A DNA stretch of 64,000 bases, from NCBI RefSeq assembly GCF_003050785.1, contig NZ_QAOH01000017.1, positions 1 to 64,000 on the forward strand, written 5' to 3'. Shown piece after piece: positions 1-9,376 of this stretch. The notes under the pieces are model-generated. The model did not search any database. It worked only from the letters and a program-made list of their open reading frames with translations, and was not told where the DNA came from. This DNA is from Celeribacter persicus. Its GTDB lineage: Bacteria; Pseudomonadota; Alphaproteobacteria; Rhodobacterales; Rhodobacteraceae. A program made the position numbers and the translations under genes. Position 1 is the stretch's first letter. Each line of letters opens with the position of its first letter.

Positions 1-2
1 TG

Positions 3-269
3 TTTGAACTCGCGGCTGAACATCCTTCTTGTCATGTAGATTCTCCAGTTTCATTAACACCTTATCTCGGTGTCCACGAAACCGGCAGCAGCTCACAGAG
101 CCCAAAGAAACTCACGGTACAGCGAAAGATCGGTTCGCGGAAATTGAGTGTTACAGGGCAGGGCGGGAAGCTCTCGGTCGCTGCCACGGGGCTAACATTG
201 GATGAGGACATTCTCAGAGGTTTGAGTGATGTCATCGCTGAGTATTTGGAGAAACACGGATCGAAGTAA
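3..269 (+). CDS. repB: RepB-type plasmid partition protein, C-terminal part (5' end outside window)
   Basis: An open frame enters from the left edge and stops at TAA 267-269, giving about 88 residues that end in EYLEKHGSK. It lies just upstream of an antisense-RNA locus and repC, the position of repB in repABC operons. RepB is the centromere-binding partner of the ParA-like RepA. The visible tail has basic stretches and a short helical end, like the tail of the complete RepB at 54.3-55.3 kb, but the two tails differ in sequence, so the two loci have different partition proteins. The identification rests mainly on position. Confidence 0.7.
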   Translation, partial: FELAAEHPSCHVDSPVSLTPYLGVHETGSSSQSPKKLTVQRKIGSRKLSVTGQGGKLSVAATGLTLDEDILRGLSDVIAEYLEKHGSK

Positions 270-348
270 GAGGCAGGAGCCGCGGAGACGGTGGTCTTCG
301 ATCCAAACGAGGTAAGAAACAGGAGCGGATATGCTTTGAGATAACGGC

Positions 349-403
349 AAAAGAAAAGCCCCCAAGCTGAGGGCCTGAGAGCTTATCAAGATTAGTTTGG
401 TCG
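349..403 (-). ncRNA. repABC counter-transcribed RNA (incompatibility RNA), copy 1
   Basis: The repB-repC gap carries a minus-strand unit with a good sigma70-like promoter at 409-437. The transcript would run about 55 nt to a G+C-rich stem that ends in CTTTTCTTTT (complement of 349-358). In repABC plasmids a small antisense RNA from exactly this gap limits repC expression and sets incompatibility. The same layout recurs at 55322-55375 with differing bases in the presumed loop region. The RNA ends are estimates. Confidence 0.75.
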
Positions 404-408
404 CTATC

Positions 409-437
409 ACGATAGTTCTCCGGCGAATCACTGTCAA
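409..437 (-). promoter_or_regulatory. Promoter of antisense RNA, copy 1
   Basis: On the minus strand a consensus -35 TTGACA (432-437) and a -10 TATCGT (409-414) are separated by exactly 17 bp. The arrangement is conserved at the second locus (55382-55410), which supports a functional promoter. Confidence 0.7.
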
Positions 438-503
438 CAGCAACGCTCCTGAGCGAACGGGATTCTTTTGCCCTCCATCAAGCAAAGGAGGCGAGAACTA
501 TCC

Positions 504-1784
504 ATGAAACATACAGGTTGGCGCAAGCCGACACCGGGTCTTGGCATTGCAGAGCAGCTTGCCCAAGCCGGTGAACAGGTAGCTGTACCCAAAACACGGG
601 CCTTCGTGGCCGTAAAGCGGGTCGGTGCATACATTGGCCTCAAGCCCGGAGACATGATGCTCCTCGACACGCTCGGAGCCTTCACCCAGGCCCAGGACTG
701 GGAGGAGGGGCAGCGCCCGATCGTCTGGGCGTCGAACGCCTATCTGATGGAGCAGACGGGGTTCTCGCTCTCCGCGCTTAAGCGCCATGCCCGGCGCCTG
801 GCTGAGATTGGCGTGATCTCCTTCCAGGACAGCCCGAACGGCAAGCGCTGGGGCCGCAGGGACGCCGAGGGGCGCATCGTAGAGGCCTACGGCTTCGATC
901 TGTCGCCGCTTTCAGCCCGTGTCGAGGAGTTCGAGGCGCAGCACACCGAGCTTCAGGCCGAACGTGAGCTCTGCCAACGCCTGAAGCGCCAGATCACCGT
1001 GGCACGCCGCATGATCCGCGCGCGGATCGAGGCGGCCTTCAGCAGCGCGCTGCGCGGGCCCTGGACGCAGTTCACGGGGCTCTTCGAGGAGCTTCTGGAC
1101 CGGCTTCCGCGCCGCCATGAAGCGTCCGAGCAGCTTGCACGGCTGCTTAACTGGTTCAAGGAGCTCCAGGAGCGTGTGGAGGCTGCCTATCTCAAGGCAA
1201 CCGAGGTCGTCCAACCTGTGGAAAACACGCCGGAAACCAAGGCACAAGTCGCTATGAAGACTCAAGAAATGAACCCCAGGGAGGTCATTTCTGACCCTCA
1301 TATACTAATTACAAATCAACTTAATCCTGTAACTCGTAATTCCTCAGAAAATGAGGAAGTCGCGGTCGTGGTGCCCAATGCTCAGCCTGAAGATCAGGTT
1401 GATAGGGAGCTGGAAGAATGGGTGGCTGAGGTGCGCAAGAAGCGCGCCGCGCTGGATCTGCCCACTGTCATGCAGGCTTGTCCCGAATTCGCGTCCTGGG
1501 CCCGCAATATGGGCGGGTTCCTGAAGGATTGGGGCGATCTGCACCGGGTAGCTGGGCAACTCAGGCCTATGATCGGTGTGTCCGAGCATGCCTGGAACGT
1601 GGCGCAGGACCGTTTGGGCAAACAGGTGGCGACGGCGGCATTGGCGCTCGTTTTCGAGAAACATTGCGCGGGCGAAGTGTCCTCGCCGGGCGGCTATCTG
1701 CGCGGCATGGTCGAAAAGGCCGGGGCAGGGGAGTTGCATCTCGAGCGCAGCTTCTATGGCAGGCTCAGCGGGCAGGCGGCGTGA
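504..1784 (+). CDS. repC: Plasmid replication initiator RepC, copy 1
   Basis: A 426-residue RepC, the initiator of repABC replicons, expected to act at an origin within its own gene. The start at ATG 504 (MKHTGWRK) follows a strong AAAGGAGG ribosome site. The N-terminal half carries the winged-helix region (for example SLSALKRHARRLAEIGVISF); the middle is a variable A+T-rich segment and the C-terminal quarter is conserved. It has the same length as the RepC at 55475-56755 and is nearly identical to it outside residues of about 230-290. It is preceded by the antisense RNA and followed 12 bp later by the convergent recombinase end. No frameshift is visible, so it may be active. Confidence 0.92.
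   Translation: MKHTGWRKPTPGLGIAEQLAQAGEQVAVPKTRAFVAVKRVGAYIGLKPGDMMLLDTLGAFTQAQDWEEGQRPIVWASNAYLMEQTGFSLSALKRHARRLAEIGVISFQDSPNGKRWGRRDAEGRIVEAYGFDLSPLSARVEEFEAQHTELQAERELCQRLKRQITVARRMIRARIEAAFSSALRGPWTQFTGLFEELLDRLPRRHEASEQLARLLNWFKELQERVEAAYLKATEVVQPVENTPETKAQVAMKTQEMNPREVISDPHILITNQLNPVTRNSSENEEVAVVVPNAQPEDQVDRELEEWVAEVRKKRAALDLPTVMQACPEFASWARNMGGFLKDWGDLHRVAGQLRPMIGVSEHAWNVAQDRLGKQVATAALALVFEKHCAGEVSSPGGYLRGMVEKAGAGELHLERSFYGRLSGQAA
1297..1356. other. Putative origin of replication inside repC, copy 1
   Basis: Within a G+C-rich gene this stretch is strikingly A+T-rich (for example ATATACTAATTACAAAT). repABC plasmids are known to have oriV in an A+T-rich part of repC. The same spot in the second repC (56268-56328) is also A+T-rich. 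The assignment is by position and composition only. Confidence 0.5.
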
Positions 1785-1796
1785 TGGGGCAGCGGG

Positions 1797-2822
1797 TCAG
1801 AGACCGGCGGCCTTGGTCAGGTTCACGCGGAACCGGTCGCGGCGGCGCTGGTAGCGGCGGGTCATCTCGGCCGAGGCGTGCCCCAGCTGCTTCTGGACAT
1901 AGCGCTCGTCGACTTCTGCCGAACTGGCGAGGCCGGCGCGCAAGCTGTGACCGGAGAAGAGCGCCAGACGGTCCTTCTCCGGCAGGTCGGCCCGGATGCC
2001 GGCGTCCAGGACGGTGTGCTTGATCAGGCGCGAGACGTGTTTGTCGTTGAGCCGCTTTTCGAGTGCTTTGTTGCCGTCCCTCGAGGTGCCGACGAAGACC
2101 GGCCCGAAATCGATCCTGGCGAAGTGCAGCCATTGCTCGAGGGCATGCACGGGGCAGGTCTGTTCCTTGGAGCCGCGGCCGATCTCGACCTCGCGCCAGC
2201 CGGTCTTGGCATTGAGGGTGAGCAGGGCACCCTTGTCGAAGATCTCGATCCAGCCGCCGGACTCCGGCGTGTCGTCTTTGTGCACGTCGAGGCTGACGAT
2301 TTCCGAGCGGCGCAGACCTCCGGCGTATCCCAGAAGCAGGATCGCCCGATCCCGGAGTCCGCGCAGATCATATGGCAGGGTGGCGACCATCGCGAGGATG
2401 TCCTCGGCCTGGATCGCTTCCTTCTGCACCGGCGGGCGCGCGTGCTTGCGCTTGATCCCCGCCAGGACCGAAGCAATGTGGCGGTTCTTGCGATCGAGAG
2501 TGAACCCCCGTTGCGTATAGTTCCATGCCAGACCCGAGAGGCGACGCTCGATGGTGCTGACCGAGAGGGTAGGGGACCCGTTGGTCGGCGCGGCCAGGTC
2601 GGCCAGATACAAGCCGATCATCTCTGAAGACGGAGGTAAGGGCTCCGCACCCTTCAGCCTGCACCAACGCGCGAAGTGCTTCCAGTCGGCGGCATAGGCC
2701 TTGTTCGTGTTCTCGGCCGTCGAGGCTTTGGCGTAGTCCCGAGCGGTGTCGACCAGGCGGTCGAGTGTGCCGGAACCGGCGACATGCACGGGCAGGGTAA
2801 TCCGATCGTCATCCTCCCTCAT
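1797..2822 (-). CDS. Tyrosine site-specific recombinase, copy 1
   Basis: A tyrosine recombinase of about 341 residues. The start chosen is ATG 2822 (MREDDDRITL) behind GAGAGAGG; longer in-frame starts would run into the Tn3-family transposon. An N-terminal SAM-like core-binding domain is followed by a catalytic domain with Arg in GGLRRSE, HSLRAGL (HxxR), GHAS, and the nucleophile Tyr in MTRRYQRR. It ends 12 bp from repC in convergent orientation, as does its close relative at 56768. A plausible job is resolving plasmid multimers or cointegrates; the actual recombination site is not known. A dif-like sequence lies beside copy 2 but was not found here, where a transposon starts 110 bp upstream. 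Confidence 0.88.
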   Translation of the reverse strand: MREDDDRITLPVHVAGSGTLDRLVDTARDYAKASTAENTNKAYAADWKHFARWCRLKGAEPLPPSSEMIGLYLADLAAPTNGSPTLSVSTIERRLSGLAWNYTQRGFTLDRKNRHIASVLAGIKRKHARPPVQKEAIQAEDILAMVATLPYDLRGLRDRAILLLGYAGGLRRSEIVSLDVHKDDTPESGGWIEIFDKGALLTLNAKTGWREVEIGRGSKEQTCPVHALEQWLHFARIDFGPVFVGTSRDGNKALEKRLNDKHVSRLIKHTVLDAGIRADLPEKDRLALFSGHSLRAGLASSAEVDERYVQKQLGHASAEMTRRYQRRRDRFRVNLTKAAGL

Positions 2823-2931
2823 AGTAGAACCTCTCTCGTTGAGCTGAAGGCCTTCGGCCGGACATGGGTTCGCGCAGGTCGACGAGAGAGCATGCCAAAA
2901 TGCCAGGAAGCGTCCGAACCACCGCCAGTCT

Positions 2932-2970
2932 GGGGTCTGCTGCCGGACGGTGCTAAATCCTACGCTAAGC
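2932..2970. repeat. Left inverted repeat of the Tn3-family transposon
   Basis: This 39-bp end begins with GGGG and ends TACGCTAAGC, as in the Tn5393/Tn163-like branch of Tn3. The resolvase stop codon lies inside it. Confidence 0.9.
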
Positions 2971-3576
2971 CGATAAAACGCGCCTTCCGTGGTCCCTGAG
3001 GTTTCCGTTGGCATCGACGTAGCGATAGAGGGTCACCGGTTTGACGCCCAGCTCGGCCGCGAGGGCGGCGACTGAGGTGTCCCTGTTTGACATGGCCGCT
3101 TGGGCCAGGCGGACCTGAGCCTTGGTCAGTGCGAACTTTCGCCCGCCTTTTCGACCGCGCGCCCGGGCGGCTGCGAGACCTGCCATGGTGCGTTCCCGGA
3201 TCAGGTCGCGCTCGAACTCCGCCAGGGTCGCGAAGATGCCGAAGATCATGCGACCGGCCGAGGTGGTGGTGTCGATTTCAGCGCCTTGACCAGTCAGCAC
3301 GCGCAAGCCGATGCCGCGATCCGACAGGTCGCGCACGGTGTTGACCAAGTGGGTCAGCGTGCGCCCGAGCCTGTCCAGCTTCCAGACCACGAGAACATCC
3401 CCTTCCCGCAATGACCGCAGGCAGGCCTCCAGTCCTGGGCGATCATCGCGTGCGCCGGATGCCTGATCTTCGTAAATGCGTTCCGCGGGCACTCCTGCGG
3501 CGATCAGGGCGTCGCGCTGGAGATCCAGAGACTGCGACCCGTCAGCCTTGGAGATGCGTGCGTAGCCGATCAACAT
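2965..3576 (-). CDS. tnpR: Serine resolvase of the Tn3-family transposon
   Basis: A 203-residue small serine recombinase that resolves transposition cointegrates at res. The N-terminal catalytic domain begins MLIGYARIS, with the nucleophile Ser in YARIS and the active-site arginines around GARDDRPGL and WKLDRLGRT. The E-helix segment includes FGIFATLAEFERDLI. The C-terminal helix-turn-helix is near SVAALAAELGVKPVTLYRYV. It is divergent from tnpA across a 120-bp gap, and its stop lies within the left inverted repeat. Confidence 0.93.
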   Translation of the reverse strand: MLIGYARISKADGSQSLDLQRDALIAAGVPAERIYEDQASGARDDRPGLEACLRSLREGDVLVVWKLDRLGRTLTHLVNTVRDLSDRGIGLRVLTGQGAEIDTTTSAGRMIFGIFATLAEFERDLIRERTMAGLAAARARGRKGGRKFALTKAQVRLAQAAMSNRDTSVAALAAELGVKPVTLYRYVDANGNLRDHGRRVLSA

Positions 3577-3696
3577 GTTTCACAAACGTTCGTTTGAGGT
3601 GCTTTCGTGCGGCCGGTGCTTTTCGGCATCAACCCTGTTCCTTATCCCATATCTTAAACAGAATATCACAAACTATTCGCGGAAAGAAAAAGATAT
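3577..3696. promoter_or_regulatory. Predicted res site and divergent tnpR/tnpA promoters
   Basis: The 120-bp gap between divergent resolvase and transposase genes is where Tn3-family res sites lie. It is A+T-richer than its surroundings and contains an inverted repeat CAAACG-TT-CGTTTG (3583-3596) suitable for a resolvase dimer. Individual subsites were not resolved. Confidence 0.6.
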
Positions 3697-6588
3697 ATGG
3701 CACATCGCACAGTTCTGACCGACCGGCAGCGCGCAGCATTGTTCGATCTGCCGACCGTTGAGGCCGAGATGCTGCATCATTACACGCTGTCGGACGATGA
3801 CCTGGAAATCATCCGCGCCCGACGCCGTCCACACAACCGTTTCGGCTTTGCTCTGCAACTGTGCGCCTTGCGATATCCCGGTCGTCTGCTGACACCCGGT
3901 GAAGTCATTCCCTTGGCAGTTACGCGCTTTCTGGCCGCGCAGGTTGGCCTGAAGCCTGATGATCTGGCCGGTTACGCGACCCGTGAAGAGACCCGCCATG
4001 AACATCTGGCGACGCTCAGAGAGCAGTATGGCTACAGGATGTTTTCTGGGAGAGGGGCGCGCGACCTGAAGGGCTGGCTGCAGGATGCGGCCGAGGGTGC
4101 CCGTTCCAATGACGATCTGGCACGGCGCTTTGTCGAGCAGTGCCGGGCGACCCGAACCATACTGCCTGGCGTCACGATCATCGAGCGCCTATGCGCGGAC
4201 GCGCTTGTGGCTGCGGAGCGGCGGATCGAGTCCCGGATCGCGGAGCGGCTGGACGATGCCATGAGGACCCGCCTCGATGCCTTGCTGACGGAAGACGCTG
4301 GCGGATCGGTCACGCGGTTTGTCTGGCTGCGTCAATTCGAGGCCGGGCAGAACTCGGCCGACATGAACCGTCTTCTGGATCGGCTGGAATTCCTGCAACG
4401 CCTTGGGCTGACCGAGACGGTTCTGGCTGGGGTGCCGCCGCACCGGATTGCCCGACTTCGCAGGCAGGGAGAGCGATACTTCGCGGGCGATTTGCGAGAC
4501 ATTTCCGGTGATCGCCGTCTCGCCATCCTTGCCGTCTGCGTACTGGAATGGCGCAGCGCCCTTGCCGACGCCATTGTGGAGACCCATGACCGGATCGTCG
4601 GCAAGACCTGGCGCGAGGCGAAGTCCCGACGTGACGCTCGTGCGGAAGATGCCAAGGCAGCGCTAAAGGACACCTTGCAGTCCTTCGCCACCCTCGGTTC
4701 GGCGCTGCTGGAAGCCCATGAAGATCGCGCATCGCTCGAGGAGGCTGTCGACAATGCCGGTGGCTGGTTATCCCTCAAGGGGCTGGTCGCGACAGCGGCC
4801 CAGTTGACAGACACCCTGGCCGCCGACCCTCTGGCGCATGTCGGACATGGGTATCATCGCTTCCGCCGCTACGCACCGCGCATGCTGCGGACGCTCGACA
4901 TTCGCGCCGCGCCCGTGGCGGAACCGCTGCTGGCGGCGAGCACAATCATCGCGGGCACGGAGACGACGGAGATCCTGCCGCTGACGTTTCTGCGCCGGGG
5001 GTCGAAGTGGTTGCGGCACCTGAACGCGGATGGCGGCGATGCAGGCCGTCTGTGGGAAGTCGCGGTTCTGTTCCATCTGCGGGAATCCTTCCGCTCGGGC
5101 GATGTGTGGCTCGCCCATTCACGGCGGTTTGGCGACCTGAAGGAGGCGCTTGTTCCGGCAGAGGTTGCCCGCGCCACGCCGAAGCTAGCCATGCCGTTTG
5201 AGCCCGATATCTGGCTCGCCGACCGCAAGGCACGAATGTCCGACGCCCTGCGTCGCTTGGCGCGGGCTGCAAAGGCCGGGGCCATTCCGGGCGGGTCGAT
5301 CGAAGATGGTGTGCTGAAGATCGACCGCCTGACCGCCGCTGTTCCCGAAGAAGCCGAAGCCATGGTCCTCGACCTCTACAAGCGCCTGCCGGAAATCAGG
5401 GTCACGGATCTCTTGCTGGAAGTGGATGACGAGGTCGGGTTCACCGAAGCCTTCACGCATCTGCATACGGGTGTGCCTTGCAAGGACAGGATCGGCCTCT
5501 TGAACGTGCTGCTTGCCGAGGGACTGAACCTCGGCCTCAGCAAGATGGCAGGGGCTACCAACACCCATGACTACTTCCAGCTCTCCCGCCTGTCGCGATG
5601 GCATGTCGAAGGCGAGGCCATGTCGCGCGCACTGGCAAAGGTGATCGAGGCGCAGTCCGCGCTGCCGATGGCACGGTTCTGGGGTGCCGGACAAACGGCA
5701 TCGAGTGATGGGCAATTCTTCCCGACGACACGACAAGGCGAGGCGATGAACCTCATCAACGCCAAATACGGCCAAGAGCCCGGGCTGAAGGCCTACACCC
5801 ATGTGTCCGACCAGTTCGGCCCCTTCGCCACCCAGACCATCCCGGCCACGGTGAACGAAGCTCCCTACATTCTGGATGGCTTGCTGATGACGGGCGCGGG
5901 CCAGAATATCCGCGAGCAGTATGCCGACACGGGCGGCTTCACCGACCATGTCTTCGCGGTAACAGCCCTCTTGGGCTTCCAGTTCATCCCCCGCATCAGG
6001 GACCTGCCATTGAAGCGCCTCTATCTCTTCGACCCGGCAGCCTGCCCCAAAGAGCTGAAGGGGCTGATCGGCGGCAAGATCAAGGAACCCCTCGTCACGG
6101 CAAACTGGCCCGACATCCTGCGCAGCGCTGCCACCATGGTCGCGGGCGTCATGCCCCCGAGCCAATTGTTGCGGAAGTTCGCTGCCTATCCCCGACAGCA
6201 CGAGCTGGCCTTGGCCTTGCGCGAAATCGGACGTGTCGAGCGCACGCTCTTTATCATCGACTGGCTGCTCGATGCCGACATGCAGCGCCGCGCACAGATC
6301 GGGCTGAACAAAGGCGAGGCTCATCACGCTCTGAAAAACGCCCTACGCATCGGCCGCCAAGGGGAAATCCGCGACCGGTCCGCCGAAGGGCAGCACTTCC
6401 GCATGGCAGGCCTCAATCTGCTCGCCGCCATCATCATCTACTGGAACACCAAACATCTCGGGCAGGCAGTCACAAGCCGCCACCGCGCCGGTCTCGACTG
6501 TTCGCCCGGCCTTCTGGCTCACATCTCGCCCCTCGGATGGGCGCACATCTTACTCACAGGGGAGTACAGGTGGCCGAAAAGAGCTTAG
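3697..6588 (+). CDS. tnpA: Tn3-family transposase
   Basis: A 963-residue DDE transposase, close to the usual 950-1000 residues of the family. It has the N-terminal DUF4158 domain (MAHRTVLTDRQRAALFDLPT) and a C-terminal catalytic region with conserved stretches such as SSDGQFF, YTHVSDQFGPF, GGFTDHVFAV and LGWAHILLTGEYRW, the last being the typical Tn3 C-terminus. The stop lies at the start of the right inverted repeat. The frame is intact, so the element could still be mobile. Confidence 0.95.
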   Translation: MAHRTVLTDRQRAALFDLPTVEAEMLHHYTLSDDDLEIIRARRRPHNRFGFALQLCALRYPGRLLTPGEVIPLAVTRFLAAQVGLKPDDLAGYATREETRHEHLATLREQYGYRMFSGRGARDLKGWLQDAAEGARSNDDLARRFVEQCRATRTILPGVTIIERLCADALVAAERRIESRIAERLDDAMRTRLDALLTEDAGGSVTRFVWLRQFEAGQNSADMNRLLDRLEFLQRLGLTETVLAGVPPHRIARLRRQGERYFAGDLRDISGDRRLAILAVCVLEWRSALADAIVETHDRIVGKTWREAKSRRDARAEDAKAALKDTLQSFATLGSALLEAHEDRASLEEAVDNAGGWLSLKGLVATAAQLTDTLAADPLAHVGHGYHRFRRYAPRMLRTLDIRAAPVAEPLLAASTIIAGTETTEILPLTFLRRGSKWLRHLNADGGDAGRLWEVAVLFHLRESFRSGDVWLAHSRRFGDLKEALVPAEVARATPKLAMPFEPDIWLADRKARMSDALRRLARAAKAGAIPGGSIEDGVLKIDRLTAAVPEEAEAMVLDLYKRLPEIRVTDLLLEVDDEVGFTEAFTHLHTGVPCKDRIGLLNVLLAEGLNLGLSKMAGATNTHDYFQLSRLSRWHVEGEAMSRALAKVIEAQSALPMARFWGAGQTASSDGQFFPTTRQGEAMNLINAKYGQEPGLKAYTHVSDQFGPFATQTIPATVNEAPYILDGLLMTGAGQNIREQYADTGGFTDHVFAVTALLGFQFIPRIRDLPLKRLYLFDPAACPKELKGLIGGKIKEPLVTANWPDILRSAATMVAGVMPPSQLLRKFAAYPRQHELALALREIGRVERTLFIIDWLLDADMQRRAQIGLNKGEAHHALKNALRIGRQGEIRDRSAEGQHFRMAGLNLLAAIIIYWNTKHLGQAVTSRHRAGLDCSPGLLAHISPLGWAHILLTGEYRWPKRA

Positions 6589-8892
6589 CGTAGGATTTAG
6601 CACCGTCCGGCAGCAGACCCCAAGTGCTGTCAAAAGTGGCCCCAGAGCTTTGAGATCGACATTCAGTACGGTCGAACTGCGCGGTGTGCGCGACAGCACC
6701 ATGCGCTGGCCCGGGATTGGGCTGAGGACAAAATCCAACTCGCCGTCGGTCAGCCGGAAGCCGTCGTAATCGGCACTGGCCGCTTCGCCGTTCGGGAACA
6801 GAAGCTGGTTCGGTAGCGCGTCTAGAATCGATCGGGCTTTCGAGCCCCGGATCTGGCTTAGAAACTGGGTCATCATCACCACGACGACGTTCTTCTTTCG
6901 CGCGGTCACCAACCATTCCGCGAGTTTCTTGGCGAAGTATTCGTCGTCGAGAACCTTCCAGGTCTCGTCGATCAGGATTAGCGTCGGGCGCTTTTCTTCG
7001 ATCAGCATCTCGGTGCGGCGGAAGAGATAGCCGAGGATCGCGGTGCGCTCGGTGCCGAGATCGAGGATTTCTGTGAGATCGACGGCCGTCACATCGTGGC
7101 TGGTGAAATCCACCACCGGCTCGTCTGCCTCGCCAAAGACCCAGCCATACCGCCCTTCGGGTTCCCATTCGCTGATCCTCTGCGCCAGATCGAGGCCGTC
7201 GCCGACATCGCCGAAGAGTTCCTGAAACGCGCGGAAATTCCGCAACCCTTGCCGGGCTTTGCCGTTCTGGGAAATCGCTGACTTGAGGGCTTCGGATTGC
7301 AAGGGTGTCATCGGCCCGCTGCGCTGTTCGAGAAGTGCGACCAGCCAATCCAGAAACCATGCTTCGCCTCGCTCTCCAGACTCCGTGGCGAGCGGGTTCA
7401 GCCCGGTCGGACGTCCGGCACGGATTTCGGCATAGCGACCGCCAAGGGCGCGCACAGCCATTTTGAGGCCGGCTTCCTTGTCAAAGATGATCGTTCGGCC
7501 CCCTGCTCGTTGGGCCTGGGCTGCGAGGAAGGCGACAGTCGTGGTCTTGCCGCCGCCGGACTTGCCCAGGACGAGTGTGTGGCCGTTTGTCGGCTCCGCC
7601 ATCGGATCGCCGGGTTCATGGAAGCTGAACCGGTGCAGCGAGCCTTGCAGCGTCTGGAACAGCGTCAGCGGCGTTTGCCACGGCAAGCGTGCGGCTTCCG
7701 TCCCGGTATCAGCCGCATGCAGTGCCGCCATGTCGGCAAAGTTCAAGGACGAGACCGTCATGTCCCGTGCCCGGTAATCCATATTGCCGGGGTGCATGGC
7801 GAAGAACGCAGCTTCGAGTGCCGTGACCTCGCGGACCAAGCGCATGCCGTTCTGATGGGCGATGCCGCGGATGCGGGCGACCTCGGTATCGAGTGCTGCC
7901 TGATCGCCAGCAAAGACCGTGATCGTCATCTGGTGGATGCCAAACCCGAGCTCGCCGTTTTCCGACTTGTCGGCAGCCTCGAAGAGTTGCGCCTCAATCG
8001 TCGCGGCAATGTCTTCGGAGGCCCGCATTTGGGCCATGCGGCGTTTCACGCGCTCGGTGATACTGCCGCGCTCAATCGGCGTGTAGCTGTGCGTGATGAT
8101 GGTGTCGCGGCTGGCCCCAAGTGCATCAAGCATGCCGGGCCAAGTCGAGGTGGCGTAGGATTTGACATAGAGGACGGCGCCGACGCGCGGCGTGTCTGCC
8201 CCCTCCTCCACCGTGAACTGGCCTTTGCCGAAATGGATGGCGGCATCGCTGGCATCTTCAGCGATGATCCCAAAGGGGCTGCGGGATTTGCCGCGCAACT
8301 CGCCCGTCAGAAGAGAGGCACAAAAACCAATCAGGCTGCCATCGCTGATCTTGAGGCGGTGGGATTTCACACCAAGACCGGTCTCGAGGATCGAAACCAC
8401 TTCGCGCAACTCTTCCAACCTGCGGTCGGTATCCTCGCCCCAGACCTTTGCTGCCGCCTTGCCGAAGAACGGCACGACCAGCGGCGTAACTTGGCGCCGG
8501 ACCACTGTCAGGATGAGCACCGATTCCTGCAGATTGCGGCGCTGCAGCTCGGCGCCCCATGCTCGGTCGATGTCGGCGGCAAAGCTTTGGCCGTGGATGG
8601 GTTTCAGCTGGGCGTTGGCCGAACGCATCATCCGGTGCAAATAGAAGCTGAAACGCTCATCCAGCGTGTCGAGAAAGTGGGCGAATCCGGCCCGCAGGGC
8701 GGTGATGGCCGAAGACCCGGATGTGATCCCGTCGATGCCGGTCACCTCCAGCGAGATCATCAGCCCGTTGTCTCGCGTACGCACCACCTCGTCATCAAGC
8801 TCGATGACATAGGGCAGGTGCGCATAGATCTTCGGGTCCACCGGGATCAATGCCCGCGCCCTGCCCCGCAGACCCTCCCGTTCAAGAAACAT
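6550..8892 (-). pseudogene. virB4: VirB4-type conjugation ATPase, C-terminus replaced by transposon
   Basis: The frame encodes about 757 native residues of a type IV secretion VirB4 ATPase and then reads into the transposon end for its last 24 codons. Seen features are an N-terminal CagE/TrbE/VirB-type region starting MFLEREGLRGR, Walker A (LGKSGGGKTTT), Walker B (PTLILIDETW) and a motif near VVVMMTQFLSQI. VirB4 energises pilus assembly and DNA transfer at the inner membrane. It overlaps virB3 by 11 bp. Only the extreme C-terminus is lost, so a partly functional product cannot be excluded, but no downstream virB genes are present. Confidence 0.88.
6583..6621. repeat. Right inverted repeat of the Tn3-family transposon
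   Basis: Perfect 39-bp match, inverted, to 2932-2970. The last codons of the virB4 reading frame run through it, showing that the repeat replaced the native virB4 end. Confidence 0.9.
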
Positions 8893-9148
8893 GACGCCGA
8901 CCTTTCCGCAGGATGGCCATCGGCGTCACCTGCATCATGACCGCGAAGACATGATGCCCATTCGGGTTCAGCTTGGTGGCTACGCGCGCAAGCCCGTACC
9001 AGATCGGGGCGGTCAGGAACCACCAGACTGGCTTGAACAGAATGAAGGGCAGCACGGTCATCGCTCCCACTGCCATGGCATAGGGCATCGGCAGGCCAAG
9101 AAACTTGGCTTGCCGCGAGAGCCCGAGGATGACCGCGCTTTTCTCCAT
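8882..9148 (-). CDS. virB3: VirB3-like type IV secretion inner-membrane protein
   Basis: 88 residues starting MEKSAVILGL, with one or two hydrophobic segments (about residues 25-52, including AMAVGAMTVLPFILF). The length, membrane pattern and place immediately upstream of virB4 fit VirB3, a small inner-membrane part of the conjugation channel. It appears intact but belongs to a dismembered operon: virB4 is cut, and virB2 seems to survive only as a tail just upstream. Confidence 0.82.
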   Translation of the reverse strand: MEKSAVILGLSRQAKFLGLPMPYAMAVGAMTVLPFILFKPVWWFLTAPIWYGLARVATKLNPNGHHVFAVMMQVTPMAILRKGRRHVS

Positions 9149-9163
9149 GGTTCCTGCCCTGCT

Positions 9164-9340
9164 TCAGCTAAAGGACGAGCGCAGGTTTGCGACGATGGCG
9201 GGACCGGCGATGCCTTGCGCGGCGAAGGCTTCGTTTAGTTCGATAACGTCCAAATCGGCAGTCGTCAGACCAAGACGGGGCGCTTGTAGCTGATTTTCAA
9301 TGTCTGCATCGACACCGCTTACGCACAGATCCATGAACCC
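9164..9340 (-). pseudogene. Chimeric scrap: thiolase fragment joined to a probable VirB2 tail
   Basis: Translating the minus strand gives PRLGLTTADLDVIELNEAFAAQ, with the hallmark thiolase motif ELNEAFAAQ, followed without a break by GIAGPAIVANLRSSFS and a stop at 9164-9166. The last part looks like the C-terminus of a VirB2 pilin, which is expected upstream of virB3. The frame has no sensible start and is best read as a deletion junction between a fatty-acid or aromatic-CoA thiolase and virB2. The VirB2 reading is tentative. Confidence 0.55.
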
Positions 9341-9376
9341 GCAACCTCAAGCCCGTTAACGTGACAATACCTAGTA

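Larger units (their letters stand above)
2932..6621. mobile_element. Tn3-family transposon without passenger genes (3.69 kb)
   Basis: The two 39-bp ends match perfectly as inverted repeats (2932-2970 and 6583-6621), starting GGGGTCTGCTGCCGGACGG. Between them lie only a resolvase, a res region and a Tn3-type transposase. The 5-bp flanks (AGTCT left, AAGTG right) do not match, so either the flanks rearranged after insertion or one side was lost. The right end interrupts virB4. Confidence 0.92.

Noticed and set aside
2927-6626. Target-site duplication around the Tn3-family transposon
   Set aside because: The flanking pentamers AGTCT and AAGTG do not match.
7297-8940. Long plus-strand open frame across virB4
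   Set aside because: No domain features; the minus strand has Walker motifs and VirB4 blocks, so this is a codon-bias shadow.
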